Part shown: piece after piece, positions 11,225-22,496 of the stretch
How positions within the stretch are numbered: position 1 is the first letter of the stretch
Layout of the letters: the number at the start of each line of letters is the position of its first letter
DNA from: Loripinus fragilis
Taxonomy: Eukaryota > Mollusca > Bivalvia > Lucinida > Lucinidae
Assembly (NCBI GenBank): GCA_964019695.1
Contig: OZ026520.1
Location: 91,516,913-91,580,912, forward strand
DNA: 64,000 bases
Direction: 5' to 3'
Notes under the pieces: generated by a model
Told to the model about the DNA's origin: nothing
Database searches by the model: none
What the model saw: only the letters and a program-made list of their open reading frames with translations
Translations under genes and position numbers: made by a program

Positions 11225-12260
11225 CAAGAAGTGAGCTAAGCTCACATACCCCGGCCGTAGCCATCAAAGGTTGTAACACTTTCAGAGAAAAGACAAAATA
11301 GTCAAAGATTTCATATTCCTAAATCAAGTAGTTTCTGAGAAAACTGATGAAAAATGTCCATATGTAAGAGTGACAGAAGGAAAAATTAAAAATTTGAAAA
11401 AAGAAGGCAAAATGAGGTTTAGCACCTAATTTTCATTTACACAATAGACTTTGCCTATCTGAAAGTGTACACAAAATTTCATAATCCTAAATCAAGTGGT
11501 TGCTGAGAAAACTGACGAAAAATGTTCATATGTGTTATATAGGAGTGACAGGAGGAAAAATTGAAAAAGAGGGCAAAATGAGCTTTAGCATCTTTATTTT
11601 CATTTACACAATACACTTAGCCTACCTGAAGGTGTACACAAAATTTGAAAACACTGGCTCCAACAGGAACCGAGAAATCTGTGACAGAAATTTTCATTGG
11701 AGAGAAAGAAAAATGAACAAAAAAGGGACTGATAAGCAATGTGTGGCTGTTTTTTGTTACACAATACAACTCATTACTATCAAGCTTTGTACCAAGTTTC
11801 AGAATCCTAACTCAAGTAGTTGCTGAGAAATCTTTGACAGAAAATAAAGTCCTTGTAATATATAAGAGTGAAAGAAGAAAAAAATGAAAAATTGAAAAAA
11901 GAAGGCAAAATGAGGATTAGCATTTTAATTTCCATTTACACAGTACACTTTGTCTACCTGAAGGTGTACACAAAATTTTAAAACACTGGCTCCAATAGGA
12001 GCTAAGAAATCTGACAAATTTCCATTGGAGAGAAAGAAAAATGAACAAATAAAGGGACTGATAAGCAATATGTGGCTGTTTTTTTTTTTTTTTTTTTTTT
12101 GTTACACAATACAACTCATCACTATCAAGCTTTGTAGCAAGTTTCAGAATCCTAACCCAAGTAGTTGCTGAGAAATCCTTGACTAAAAAAAATTTAACAA
12201 ACATAATTACAGGGAAGGCAAAAGCTATATACCCCCTATATACTTCGTACCAGGGGTATA
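11225..12260. repeat. Decayed tandem-repeat element, about 328-bp period
   Basis: The phrases ttcagaatcctaactcaagt, agtagttgctgagaaatc, attggagagaaagaaaaatg and ctgaaggtgtacacaaaatt recur; the last major unit is offset by 328 bp (11701 versus 12029). The left edge has tgagctcacataccccgg-like sequence, the right edge tataccccctatata. A T26-like run sits near 12076. No long frame is open in consecutive units, so this looks like non-coding mobile-element material. Confidence 0.6.
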
Positions 12261-12417
12261 AATAATGAATGCAGTAGGACAAGGAATAAATTCTGAACCT
12301 GAGGATACAAAAACTTTTTCATGAAACTCGACTGAGCACGAAATTTCAACTGCTCAGAAAAACTAAAATGCTGAAAAATAAGACTTTTGCTTTCAAACTC
12401 TCAGGTGTTGTATTTAT

Positions 12418-12526
12418 TATGCTTATAAATGTTAAAATGCCAACAATTATTAACATGCATGTGTTTATCCTCCTAATAAATATATTAAAATATCAACAAT
12501 TGTTGGCATTTTAACATTTATGAGGA
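12418..12526. repeat. Foldback palindrome
   Basis: Arms ataaatgttaaaatgccaac and its complement enclose about 50 bp that itself contains a shorter palindrome. Confidence 0.6.
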
Positions 12527-12549
12527 TGATCAATTTCATGCTCAGTTGA

Positions 12550-12737
12550 GCATTTTGTTTTGTTTGTTTGATTTGATTTTTACGTCCCATCAACAATCTT
12601 TCAGTTATAAAGGAACGGGTCTTCCTGGGTTGAACCGGTACTAAGCTAGGATTAATGTTCTTGCTCAAGACCATGCAGTGATGCCGGTGAGGCTCGAAGT
12701 CTTGAGTCAAGCTCTCTACCACTGAGCTCCCGCCTAT
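12550..12737 (-). mobile_element. tRNA-derived SINE, family S1
   Basis: Tail side (left): tttgatttgatttttacgtc. Head side (right): on the - strand a tRNA-like start gggagctcagtggtagagag, then ctcaagacttcgagcctcac (B box). Related copies at 14281, 14641, 22497, 48968, 51232 and 60834. Confidence 0.7.
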
Positions 12738-12789
12738 GTTGAGCATGAAAAAAGTTTTATGCTAATAAGAATATGCATGATTTTGTTTG

Positions 12790-12930
12790 TTTGTTTTGTT
12801 GCTGTCCCAAGTCAACAGCTATGGTCATGGTGGGACAGTCAGTTTACCTAACCACATTTTTTTCCTAGGCAAGCTTGAACAAGCAGTTAACCAGTACTTC
12901 GTGCAAATACTTTCGCTTGTAACTGACAAC
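12790..12930 (-). mobile_element. SINE S2, truncated
   Basis: Matches the left half of the copy at 6755-7072 (caacagctatggtcatggtg, then tttcgcttgtaactgacaac) but lacks the tRNA head. Confidence 0.65.
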
Positions 12931-13217
12931 AATCGGCCCGATAATATGCATGATTTAAAGACAACAATACATACTTTGATCTTTGATTTAATCATAACAT
13001 TATTAGGTTGATAAAAATAACAATCACACTTATAGGCTCACACTTGACAACTGTGGAGAAATGATCATGATGATAATGAATAAACCCTTACCATGGATGC
13101 AAAGACAAGTTAAAAGCCATGTGACCTAGTCTAACTTCATAAAGTGGAAGATGTAATGAGGCATGTTTCGGAGCATGTGTAGAGCACTTGTATCATGGGT
13201 TGTCAGTGTCTGAAAAT

Positions 13218-13409
13218 ACAGTAAAACCTGTCTTAAGGGGCCACTCAAAATAGAAAAAACAAAGATTTTAAAGTCAAATCATAGCTTAATGCAGGTCAAA
13301 AGTATTGCAGAATGCTCCGAGAGAGCATTCTGCAATATTTTTGACCTGCATTAAGCGATAATCTGTTGAAAAACAATTTTTGAGTGGCCGCTTGAGACAG
13401 ATTTTACTG
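13218..13409. mobile_element. Family G hairpin element
   Basis: Starts acagtaaaacctgtcttaag and ends with its diverged inverse (cttgagacagattttactg). The two centre arms, caaaagtattgcagaatgct and agcattctgcaatatttttg, pair almost perfectly. 192 bp. Confidence 0.8.
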
Positions 13410-13411
13410 GA

Positions 13412-13654
13412 ACTTATCTCTGACGCTGGGCAATTTTTCATGCTTTTGTTGTCTGCTGACTTGTAGATTATTTTTTTTAAAAAAATTCTTTCAACCACAC
13501 TGAGTGTCTAACGCTTTGGATCCAGATCAGGACTGACTTTGTCGGCCCTCATCTGGGTCAGGACCGACATTCTGTAGACCCTTAACTAAATCAAATCTGA
13601 TTGCAAAAGTTATCAGCAGACAACAAAAGCCGCTGCTAGCAAGAAAAGAGTTAA
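13412..13654. mobile_element. Family B inverted-repeat element
   Basis: Has tgcttttgttgtctgctgac, gtctaacgctttggatccag and ttatcagcagacaacaaaag, ending in aagagttaa. Non-coding. Confidence 0.65.
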
Positions 13655-13659
13655 AACTA

Positions 13660-14280
13660 ATTAGTAAGAATATATAATTCAACAATCCTAACTCTTGGAT
13701 TAATATCGCTAAAGCTTAATTATCATTTGGTTAATTCATAGTTTAAATTGTGTGTTTCTATGGTAGATGAATGTAAAACATGCTTTACATTACCGTACAT
13801 AAAATAGTAAATCACAGGCAGTTTATATTCATGAGCATCTGGCGTGAACACAAACCTCAAATATAAGCATTATTATTGCTGTAATTTGTGGCAATAAAAT
13901 ATGCTTAAACCATAAACATTATCAAAGAGGATTCCAAAAATCTAAAGTATTTAAAAAAACACTACAAAAATTATCCAAAACAACATAATTTTAAAAAAAG
14001 ACATAGATTCCATATTAATAGTACAATTGCACTGGCAATTGAAGAATTGCACTGGCTTGAAATCAGAAGTTTATAAAGCATTCACAAAGAGAATTTAGTG
14101 TGTGCTTACGAGCATGATGGTACATAAGTTGAATTCAATAATTCTTGTCCTGCTGAACCTGAATTTATCCTTTTTTGAAAACCACTGTAGATACAGACGA
14201 GATCTCAGAAGCCCACACTGTTTCCACTCTGATTAAAAATACATGCTTACAAGTTGAATGCTGCAGGTTAACAGGATAAA
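13660..14280. other. Intergenic, no gene seen
   Basis: AT-rich; no repeat or coding signal that I can name. Confidence 0.4.
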
Positions 14281-14804
14281 TTTGTTTGATTTGATTCTTT
14301 ACGTCCATCAACAATCTTTCAGTTAAACTGGGACGGGTCTTCCTGGGTTGAACCAGTACTAAGCTAGGATAAATGTGTCTTGCTCAAGGACCACAACGCA
14401 GTGACGCCGGTGAGGCTCAAACCCGCGGCCTCTCGGTCTCGAGTCAACCACTCTTCCACTGAGCCACTGCGCTCCCGTTAACAGGATAAAGAAAATTGGG
14501 GAGAATGTAGAACACAAAAATGTTCCATCCAAATCTACTATTATATATTGACAATCCTATAGTTCATTTAATGTGTCCCAAATTAAAGTGTGTAAAGCAC
14601 CAAATTTTGTGTTGTGAATGCAATATCAACTTTCTGATTTTTGTTTGATTTGATTCTTTACGTCCCAGTCAACAGTTTTTTAGTTATGTTAGGAAAGGTC
14701 TTCCACTAAGCAGGCCTTGCTCAAGGACACTTGCCAGTGAGGCTTGAACCCACAACCCCTCGATCTCAAGTCAAGCACTCTAGCTCTGAGCCACTGCGCT
14801 CCCT
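14281..14804 (-). mobile_element. Two SINE S1 copies
   Basis: Copy 1 at 14281-14478 and copy 2 at 14641-14804, same orientation. On the - strand copy 1 begins gggagcgcagtggctcagtg, an A-box-like start. It continues through a B-box-like gcgggtttgagcctc to the tail ggacgtaaagaatcaaatca. Copy 2 is shorter inside. The piece between them (14479-14640) is AT-rich and unassigned. Confidence 0.75.
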
Positions 14805-15017
14805 TTAAACTTTCCGATTTCCAGCCAAATAGTCCAATGGTGCAATTTCATTATTAATATGGATTCAATGTGTAGAAAATAAACAGTGTGGATCCTGATC
14901 AGCAGAAGCCAGGAGATATGAATTCTACACATGTCATGGAAAACTAATTATACACTATGGAAGAATTGAAAACCAACAAAATAATATTGTATCAAAATAT
15001 ATACATATAAAAAGGAG

Positions 15018-15246
15018 TATGGTAAATGTTCTAAAATTCAAACACTTCTCTTTTTGCTTGGTTATCAGGGTTTGAATTCACAAAATGCTGGTCAGAATAC
15101 CAAACAGGGGAGACCCTGATCAGACTGCTTCTTCAGAGGCAGTCTGATCTGGGTCTGCCCTGTTTGTCAATCTGAATGGGTCTGCACTGTTTATCTATGC
15201 CTTTTTGGCAGCCAACTAGTGTTAGAAATTTTAGAGCATCTATCGT
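15018..15246. mobile_element. Family C inverted-repeat element
   Basis: tatggtaaatgttctaaaat faces ttttagagcatctatcgta. In the centre, gatcagactgcttc and gaggcagtctgatctggg form a hairpin. Confidence 0.75.
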
Positions 15247-15249
15247 ACA

Positions 15250-15655
15250 TGTCTAAATTAGAGGAACATGGTCCATTCCAAACACACACACAAACCTTTA
15301 AATTGCTGTTTGAATATAATGCAACTTTAGATGACAAATTTTAATTTTGCAGTATTCAACATTTCTGATCAAAAAAATTTTGAAAATGAAAAAGAAATGG
15401 TGCATTAATTTTCACTCACCTTTTTACTCAGTAGCCTAAGCAACTGTATTCCATATTAAGATCATCCAACAAAACTGCTAAAAGAAAACTTGAACACTTG
15501 TCTTAATGTAATTCTATGGCAAAAGCTATGGCTACTGACTAGTAACCGGATAAAATATTAGTACAAAATCTGAGATTTTCTCAAATGAATAACTTCTCTC
15601 AAATGAGAATCACCAATATTTTTCAAGTGACAGGGCTTTACCATACTAATGGTGT
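15250..15655. other. Intergenic, no gene seen
   Basis: AT-rich; no nameable structure. Confidence 0.35.
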
Positions 15656-15659
15656 ACCT

Positions 15660-15920
15660 GATATACACTATGCATGCAGAATAGAATGGGCCTTGACCTG
15701 AGAAAACCTGTCTTATGGGGTTTGCGAACAACAAAGGTGCAGACCAGCCTGCGCATCTGCTCAGTCTGATCAGCCCCTTTGTTATTCGCTTATTGGAAAG
15801 TATCATATCTAGACTTGCTACGAGAGAAATTTTAATTTTCTAGCTAATCTCTGTAGCTGTGCGGGCTGGTTTGAATCTCTATCGGAAACCCTTAAGATAG
15901 GTTTTTTCGTGTCATAGCCC
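15660..15920. mobile_element. Family E inverted-repeat element
   Basis: gagaaaacctgtcttatggg faces ccttaagataggtttttt. Hairpin words are cagaccagcctgcgcatctg and tcagtctgatcagcccc. A partial copy follows at about 16180-16330. Confidence 0.65.
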
Positions 15921-16334
15921 AAATGACTTCAAACAGCAAAAAATAATCAACTGATAGAGACTAATAGTAAACAAATTTCAGGAATATCATACAAATCTAT
16001 CCTCAGTTTTACCGCCACTCATAGTGGACAAGATCTTGGAATGAACTGTAAAGACGTAAATAAATATAAAAAAAATACTATAATTTACCGGTCACAGTAA
16101 TTACAACCTTGTTGTTCACATCTTTGCCTATTTCTTACAACCCTTTTGCACTCAGAAAGGCCAAAATTGTTTGCAATGTTATATGGACCTCATCACAAGA
16201 AACTTGATTTTGTTGCATGCAAACAATGAACGCGCAGACCAGCCTGCATCTACAGAGCCTGATGAGCCTCTGTTATTAGCTATCAAGAAAGTAGGGTAAC
16301 TAAACTTGGAACAAGCAAAATTTCACTATCATTG

Positions 16335-16775
16335 CAGCAAGCCATTAAAATATGAATAATTTCAAGCTGATGAAATGGTCAAATGTCCTTAGATAATCAA
16401 AACATGAACCAGAGAAGCTATTATAAACAGTCTTCTTAATTCAGTATTTTGAGGCTGACTTTCTTGGGTAAACAATGGTGGTGAGATAAAAATAATTAAA
16501 GTATGAAGGTGTATCAATGGGGAAAAAGTATTTGCATAGAGAAAAGCTGTGGCTTAAATAGATATAAAAATGTAAAAAGCGAAAAAAGTGAAACAAAAAT
16601 GGAAAAAAATGAAACAATATAGTAAATGAATGTTTTTCGTAGGTAATGATTGCCACAGGTTCAGTTCAAAAATTAACATGACACCCTTAGAGTGTCAATT
16701 ACTTATAGTTGAACCAATGGCATTTTTACTTCATGAACATGAAAAATGCAATTGGTTTCTTAAATATTTACATTT
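16335..16775. other. Intergenic, no gene seen
   Basis: AT-rich; a purine-rich tract at 16540-16615. Open frames here are short and of low complexity. Confidence 0.35.
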
Positions 16776-16778
16776 ATA

Positions 16779-17016
16779 TGAGCCAACGCATGAGATTTCC
16801 AACAATGTGGTATGTGCGACCAGCAAAGCCTCAGATCAGCCTGCGCATACGAGCAATCTGATCAGAGCCTTTGCTAGTCGCTTGAGTATTCTATGATTGT
16901 TTAGCTACTGACTGAACACCATTTGGAGTTTTTAAGCTTAAAAGGAGGCTGCAGAGGCTTGTCTAGTCTACACTCGTCAAAATGTCAAATTTTTGGAAAT
17001 CTCATGCCGCGGCTCA
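16779..17016. mobile_element. Family A inverted-repeat element
   Basis: tgagccaacgcatgagattt faces aaatctcatgccgcggctca. The inner hairpin has gcctgcgcatacgagcaatc. It served as the main comparison for the altered copy at 55781. Confidence 0.8.
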
Positions 17017-17017
17017 T

Positions 17018-17219
17018 ATTACTTTATCTCTTTTACCTCCTGGGAAATTTTTCATGTGCTTTGTGGTCTGCTGATTTTTTTCAAAATCAACTTTTCGAAA
17101 AATTCTTTCAGGAATACCATCGGTGTCAATAGTTGGATTTAGATCAGGGGTGACATTTGATCTGGTTCTAAACTGTTTGCAAAAGTTAACAGCTGACAAC
17201 ACTAGGAGGCAAAGAGTTA
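17018..17219. mobile_element. Family B inverted-repeat element
   Basis: Contains tttgtggtctgctgattttt, attctttcaggaataccatc and gtttgcaaaagttaacagct. Ends aagagttaa. Confidence 0.65.
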
Positions 17220-17231
17220 AAGGGAACAAAA

Positions 17232-17645
17232 CATTCTAAGGCCAAGAAAAAAAATATGTGTGGTTTAGGTTACCCGACCTACCCTAAATTTTTACCCCCT
17301 AGCCTAAACCTTTTTCTCCAAATTCTGAAGTTGGAAGAGAATAGCAGAACCAAATAATTTTGTTCTGCTATTCTCTTCCAACTTAAGAATTAGGAGAAAA
17401 TATAAAATGACCATCTGAAACAGAAATCTAAATTTCCATGCCTTGGAAGTAAAAGGATTAAAACAAGGTTATATCTTCAAAAGTAGACACTCTTATACCA
17501 ATTTTGTTTTATTTAATACATTTCCAAGCAGGTCTGAATATTCCAAGAAAAAAAGTTTTCAAAAAAAAAAGTAGTAGCCTTTCTACCTACCCTATTTTTT
17601 TTCAGGGTGTAACCTGAACCACACATATTTTCATTTGGCCTAACT
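17232..17645. mobile_element. Family H inverted-repeat element
   Basis: aaaaaatatgtgtggtttag faces aacctgaaccacacatattt. Centre hairpin gaagttggaagagaatagca faces its inverse at 17360-17385. Relatives at 18152 and 52842. Confidence 0.7.
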
Positions 17646-17889
17646 GCGATGAATTTAAGTCACATGATTAGCCCACACATGATGACGCTGAACAGGGTCT
17701 ATACAGTAGATGTTTTAAATTTTCGAACAGTAATTGGCTTCCAAACAATGATATGCTTCAAATGTGCACCACAACATGTTCTCATACAAAGAAATGTGAA
17801 AATATTCCCCTTTTCTTAATGGAAAAAAGCATTTTATTATTATCTATGGTTAAAATCATACATGCATATAAAAGAATAATTTTACACTG

Positions 17890-18105
17890 GCTTTTTCAAC
17901 TCTTATCATGCCACTATTTTTTTGTCCTGGAAGTGCTGTCTGCTTTTTACGCCTGCTGCATATATTTAAGTGCACTTCAGACTAGATTTTGTTCATGGAA
18001 ACAAACAAAATGAACCCTGGTCTGGGTCCATATTGTTTGCAATAAAGGCTACCCAAGAGCATAAGCAGATGATAGGAGCAGACAACAAAAGTCTTGACTA
18101 AGGTT
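17890..18105. mobile_element. Family F inverted-repeat element (inverted)
   Basis: Words gtgctgtctgctttttacgc, aagtgcacttcagactagat and gagcataagcagatgatagg match the complement of the copy at 10128. Confidence 0.65.
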
Positions 18106-18151
18106 AACTTGCATTATCTTTGCATCAAAAGTATCAACTAGACACTACTAC

Positions 18152-18397
18152 TAAAGCCAAATAAAAAAAACACCTGTGTTTAGGATAACCCTACCCTACC
18201 TATATATTTATTGGCAAAATCTAGATTTTTTTTTCAGGTTTTCTGGAAAAAATATTATTTTATGCATTTTGAAAGGTGAAATGCCTTTCAAAATGCATAA
18301 AATTGTATTTTTTCCAGAAAAAAAATATTTGTGCCTACTCTACCTAAAATATTCAGACACTCACCTGAAACACACTTATTTTTTTATTTGGCCTTAC
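18152..18397. mobile_element. Family H inverted-repeat element
   Basis: ctgtgtttaggataacccta faces ctcacctgaaacacactta. Centre hairpin ttttatgcattttgaaaggt / gcctttcaaaatgcataaaa. Confidence 0.7.
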
Positions 18398-18572
18398 ACT
18401 ATAATATCTTTTATCTAGATTTGAGCATATTTTCAAATAATTATAATCCTTCAACCCCTTCACTGCTGTATATAATTTCACGCTATATGCCGGGAAAAAT
18501 AAGGCTATTTTGACACCATTATGTAGTTACATATAATTTCATACAAAACCATTACTAAAAGAGGGAATACAT

Positions 18573-18957
18573 TGGTATCTGGACAAGGATTTTCCTAGGC
18601 CTGATTTTGGGCCGAATAATGGTCCCTACCCATTCAAAAATGAGCCAAACCTTCCCAAAATGGTGTATATCATTCCCAATTTCTTAGTTCTACATTTTGG
18701 TGAAAATTTCATGAAAATCCGATCAAAAATACCAAAGTAACAGATGCATAAAAAATTGCATAAAAATGTGAATGAAAACATGTTTTATGCAATTTTTCAT
18801 GTATTGTTATGGTGGGTAATTAATGCAGCTTTACGCTGCTAATATCTTATAGATTTTTTTAATCCATTTAAAATGGCTGTTCTAAATGCTTTTTCCCCAA
18901 ATTCAACAGGCCCCTCGCCCCGACTTCAGAAAGATAGGAAAATCCCTGCTGGAGGCT
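18573..18957. mobile_element. Family I inverted-repeat element
   Basis: Left end aaggattttcctaggcc, right end agataggaaaatccctg. Interior words cattcccaatttcttag and ggtgaaaatttcatgaaaat recur in the copy at 39298. Non-coding. Confidence 0.65.
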
Positions 18958-18959
18958 AG

Positions 18960-19996
18960 CTTTAACTCAATGAAACACAAGTATCAGTTTAATCCAACTG
19001 CACACAGAATAACCAAAACTGCAGTTTTGGTGATATTGGAAACCACAAGATTACTTGTTTTGTCATCCAGTTATACCACCATTTGCGTAGCTCTCATTTT
19101 AAAATAGTTCACTTAGTTTTTCCATAGGTTTACATAAACAAAAATTTTTAGAGTAAAATTGTAAATATTTTCTTACCCAACAATTTTAACATATGTTTTG
19201 GGTGCTAAAAAGAACCGTCTCATTGAGTACCCAAAACCTATGTTTTGATTGAGAAATAAGAAAATTAAATTTTCGTTACGCACTCTTAACTAAAGTCCTG
19301 GTTCTTCTTACTCTTTAGAAATCCTTTCGGCCAAAATGCCATCTTTTTGACCACTCTAAGTTGTGATAGGGTTAACTCTGAACGCTAGGTAATTTTGCGT
19401 GCTTTTTTATCACCTGCTGATTTTTTTTTTCAAGATCAACTTTTTCCAAAAGTTTTTTCATGAATACCATTAGAGTGTCAAACAGTTTTGATCCAGATCA
19501 GGCCCGACATTTTGTCGGGCCTGAAAAATGTCGAGCCTGATCTAGATCACAAATGTTTGCAAAGGGTATCAGCAGATAACACTTGTAGGTAAAAAGTAAA
19601 ACCCAAGGAAACACAGCTATCAGTTTAATCCAACTCCACACAGTATAGCCAAAACTGCAAATTTTGGCGATTGTGGAAACCAAAAGTTTAATTCCTTTAA
19701 ATGTTGTCCAGTTATCCCACAATTTGCATAGTCCCCATTTAAATACAAATCACTTTTCCAACTCTCTTGAAATCATTTCGGCCAAAATGTCATATTTTTG
19801 ACCACTCCAAAAGTGATAGGTTAATTTTGCATGTTTTTGTCGTCTGCTGTTTTCAAACTCAACTTTTTTCAAAAATTCTTTCAGGAATAATACGAGTGTC
19901 AAACAATTTGGATCCAGATCAGGCCCAACATTTTGTCGGGCCTGATCTGGGTCCAAACTGTTTGCAAAGGTTATCAGCAGACGACACTTTTTAAAA
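18960..19996. repeat. Tandem segmental duplication beside the ARMC10-like stop codon
   Basis: Copy 1 is about 18960-19592, copy 2 about 19605-19996. Each runs from atcagtttaatccaact through cggccaaaatgccatct (or ..gtcatat) and gaccactc, and closes with a family B element. Copy 1 carries an extra family J element (19122-19300). Copy 2 ends 6 bp left of the ARMC10-like stop codon, so on the - strand the 3' UTR opens directly into it. No polyadenylation signal could be chosen with confidence. Confidence 0.7.
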
Positions 19997-20001
19997 CTCC
20001 T

Positions 20002-20289
20002 CTACTTCAACTGTCCGTGAACTCTAGCTGCTTGCGTTCGTATATCCTCTTCTTCATGCTTGCATAATAAAAACACTTTGTTTTTCAAATTGCCTACATT
20101 GCTAACCCCTAGTAAAGCAGCATACATGGTTTCCGGAGAAGGGGCTTTATCGTCTGTGGGTAGAGAGGAAGAGGTGATTTGTTTCTCTTTGACGAGCTGA
20201 AGAATGTTTGCAAGAAAAGTCACAAAGCGTAAAATAACTTTTTCGTCCGTAATCTTGATATTGAGAAGGTCCAACAATTTCTCTGGAGC
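20002..20289 (-). CDS. ARMC10-like, exon 6 (C-terminal armadillo helices)
   Basis: The acceptor is ctttttcag, CAG at 20292-20290; the stop is TAG at 20004-20002. It codes residues 378-472, starting APEKLLDLLNIKITDEK. It includes RFVTFLANILQLVKEK (compare RVLTLFQNIKNCLK in human ARMC10) and a Ser/Pro loop, then NLKNKVFLLCKHEEEDIRTQ and the end VHGQLK. Frame enters at phase 0, matching exon 5. The first 17 nt of this exon and its acceptor are repeated 120 bp upstream (see 20273-20512). Confidence 0.88.
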   Translation of the reverse strand, partial: APEKLLDLLNIKITDEKVILRFVTFLANILQLVKEKQITSSSLPTDDKAPSPETMYAALLGVSNVGNLKNKVFLLCKHEEEDIRTQAARVHGQLK

Positions 20290-20512
20290 CTGAAAAAGTA
20301 ATGTAGCTCAGTTATAAATATGTTAGATGTTTAAAATTTTGAACACTAGTTGCCCGCCAAAAAGGCCTAGACAAACCGTGCAGTTCCAGATCAACAATTT
20401 CTCTGGAGCCTGAAAAAATAATGTAGCTCGGTTAAGACTGTGCTAGATTGTTAAAATTTTGATTACTAGTTGCCTGCCAAAAAGTCTTAGACAAACTGTG
20501 CAGTCCCAGATC
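20273..20512 (-). repeat. 120-bp tandem duplication of the exon 6 splice acceptor
   Basis: Bases 20273-20392 recur at 20393-20512 with few changes. Each copy holds the start of exon 6 (on + strand aacaatttctctggagcctg), the pyrimidine tract, and part of a family C element (tagttgcccgccaaaaaggc). The second copy gives a complete second acceptor whose exon would start at 20409; in transcript order it comes first. Confidence 0.9.
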
Positions 20513-20651
20513 AGATTGCTTCTGTAGAAGCAGTCTGTTTAGGATTTCACTGTTCACAATACTGACAAGCATTTTGTGAAGTACAGCCCTAATTTAACAA
20601 AACTTTTACTTCAGAGCAGAAAGAGAAAAATCATAGATCCAGATAAGGAAA

Positions 20652-20822
20652 TTTTATTAGTGTAAAATTGTAATTATTTTCTTACCCATTTATTTAAACA
20701 TGTGTTTTGTGTGCTCAAAAGAACCGTCTCACTGAGGCAGTTCTTTTGAGTACCCACAACATACGTTTTGGTTGAGAAATGAAGAAAATAATTTTCTAAT
20801 ATGCACTCTTATCTGGAGGCCT
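20652..20822. mobile_element. Family J inverted-repeat element
   Basis: agtgtaaaattgtaattatt faces the tail near 20780-20822. The inner palindrome is gaaccgtctcactgag then gcagttcttttgagtaccca. Other copies at 19122-19300, 21262-21437, 26643-26820, and 41283-42740 (interrupted). It lies in intron 5. Confidence 0.7.
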
Positions 20823-20924
20823 GAAAATGTTTGAAATTTTGGAACGTTTACTGTAGAAATACAATATTTATTGATATCCATTGCATTTGGAACTGCCTCA
20901 CTAATGGCATACACTACAGTAAAA

Positions 20925-21137
20925 CCTGTGTAAAACGGCCACTCAAAAATTGACAAAACAAAGATCTTAATGACAAATGGTTGCTTAATGAAGGTCAAAA
21001 GTATTGCAGATTGCTCCCTTTGGAGCATTCTGCAATACTTTTTACCTGCATTCTGCAATACTTTTGACCTGCATTAAGCATTAATTGGTATTGAAAACCT
21101 TTTTAAGAGTGGCCATTTTACACAGGTTTTACTGTAT
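20925..21137. mobile_element. Family G hairpin element
   Basis: acagtaaaacctgtgtaaaa faces ttttacacaggttttactgt. One arm of the central hairpin (ctgcaatacttttgacctgc) is duplicated, giving about 25 extra bp. Confidence 0.8.
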
Positions 21138-21261
21138 GCACCAAGTGAAGACACAGATCAGCCTAGCTGTGTGCCTAGTCTGGTCAGAAGCTTTGCTAAG
21201 CAATCTGTGGGTAGCTAAGGACCCTGGGTCACCCCAGCTACCTTCATGCAGACAGCATGGG

Positions 21262-21437
21262 TTTAGATAAACAAAATTTTCCAGCCTACAATTGTAAAAT
21301 TTTCATACCCATCAATTTTAACATATGTTTTGGGTGCTCAAAAGAACTGTCTCATTGAGACGGTATTTTTGAGTACCCACAACATATGTTTTGGTTGAGA
21401 AATAAGAAAAATATTTTTTTGATACACACTCTTAACT
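21262..21437. mobile_element. Family J inverted-repeat element
   Basis: gtttagataaacaaaatttt start, centre gaactgtctcattgagacgg, then acccacaacatatgttttgg. In intron 5. Confidence 0.7.
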
Positions 21438-21649
21438 TAAGGACTGCCTCAGTGAAGACTCTAGACAGATTGGGCTTATCAGATTCTTTGCTCAGCACAC
21501 AACCCACTTGGTTAGCATTCTCACAAGGCTGCCTTTTTATAAAGGTTATAAATTGCCACATTCATTTTAATAATGCACTGATTTTAAACAAGAGGGTTAC
21601 AAAGGACATGGATTACTTTCCTGAGTCCTGGTTCAGGAGATGGTATTAA

Positions 21650-22340
21650 AGGTTTACTATATTTAGCCCTGGTAACCTTTTTGGTCATCAGAGTAAAACC
21701 ATGAGCAATTTTAGTAGAGGGCCTTATGGGGAACATTTGTGTGAAATTATTTTGAATTTGGGCCAGTGTTTCAGGAGAAGATGTCATTTCAAAAATCTGT
21801 GTAATTTTAGTTGAAGGCATTTTACCTAATTTATGGGGAACAGTTGTGTGAAACTATTTTGACTCGGGGATTTGCAGTGTCACAAAGTCCCAACAGACAC
21901 ACTGTATGCAAAGCTGGGGATACAGGAGGTGACGGTGGCCCTATGCAAAAGGCGTCTTGGTATGGGCATGTTTCGCATGTGACCTCATGTATCAACTTGG
22001 TCTTGAGTATGAATGTTCCAAGCTCGGAAGGACGAGGGAGGCCAAAGAAGAAGTGTGTAAGGGCTGACATGAGGAAATGCAACCTTAGTGACATTGATCC
22101 ACAGAACATAGAAGCCTGAGGTTTGGTGTTGAGAACTCTAGCAACATGCTGCCTTCCCCCACGCCAGGGACACCCACAGCAGTTAAACTAGTCAAATTCT
22201 GGGCCAGTCATTAAAATCTGTGTAATTTTTGCTAGTAGGCATTAAGGGAAATATTTCACGAGGTCATTTTAAGACTTTGGTAGTCAGGCATAATAATGGG
22301 GAGTATTTGTATGTAATTATTTTGAATTTGGGCCAACAGC
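21650..22340. repeat. Decayed repeat cluster with repeated ggggaacatttgtgtg
   Basis: The phrase tatggggaacatttgtgtga, followed by attattttgaatttgggcca, occurs near 21727 and, varied, at 21833 and 22296. A retroelement remnant (21936-22119) sits between them. In intron 5. Confidence 0.5.
21936..22119 (+). pseudogene. Non-LTR retrotransposon C-terminal remnant
   Basis: A frame open to TGA at 22119 contains WYGHVSHVTSCI, then SMNVPSSEGRGRPKKKCVRA and MRKCNLSDIDP. W-x-GHV followed by GRGRPKK and a basic D-M/L-K tail is the usual C-terminus after the reverse transcriptase of many invertebrate non-LTR elements. Everything upstream of the GHV motif is missing, so this is a 5'-truncated dead copy. 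Confidence 0.7.
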
Positions 22341-22496
22341 TCAGCAGCTGTTGTTTAAATTTTTCAATTTAGCTCTGATGACAATTTTGTTCAGTGTGAC
22401 CATTCACAATGGTCCCACTGAACAAAATTGTCATCATAGCTAAATTTATGGTCTTGTCTGTGCAATTTCAGAGAAGGTCAATATAAGGATTTATTT

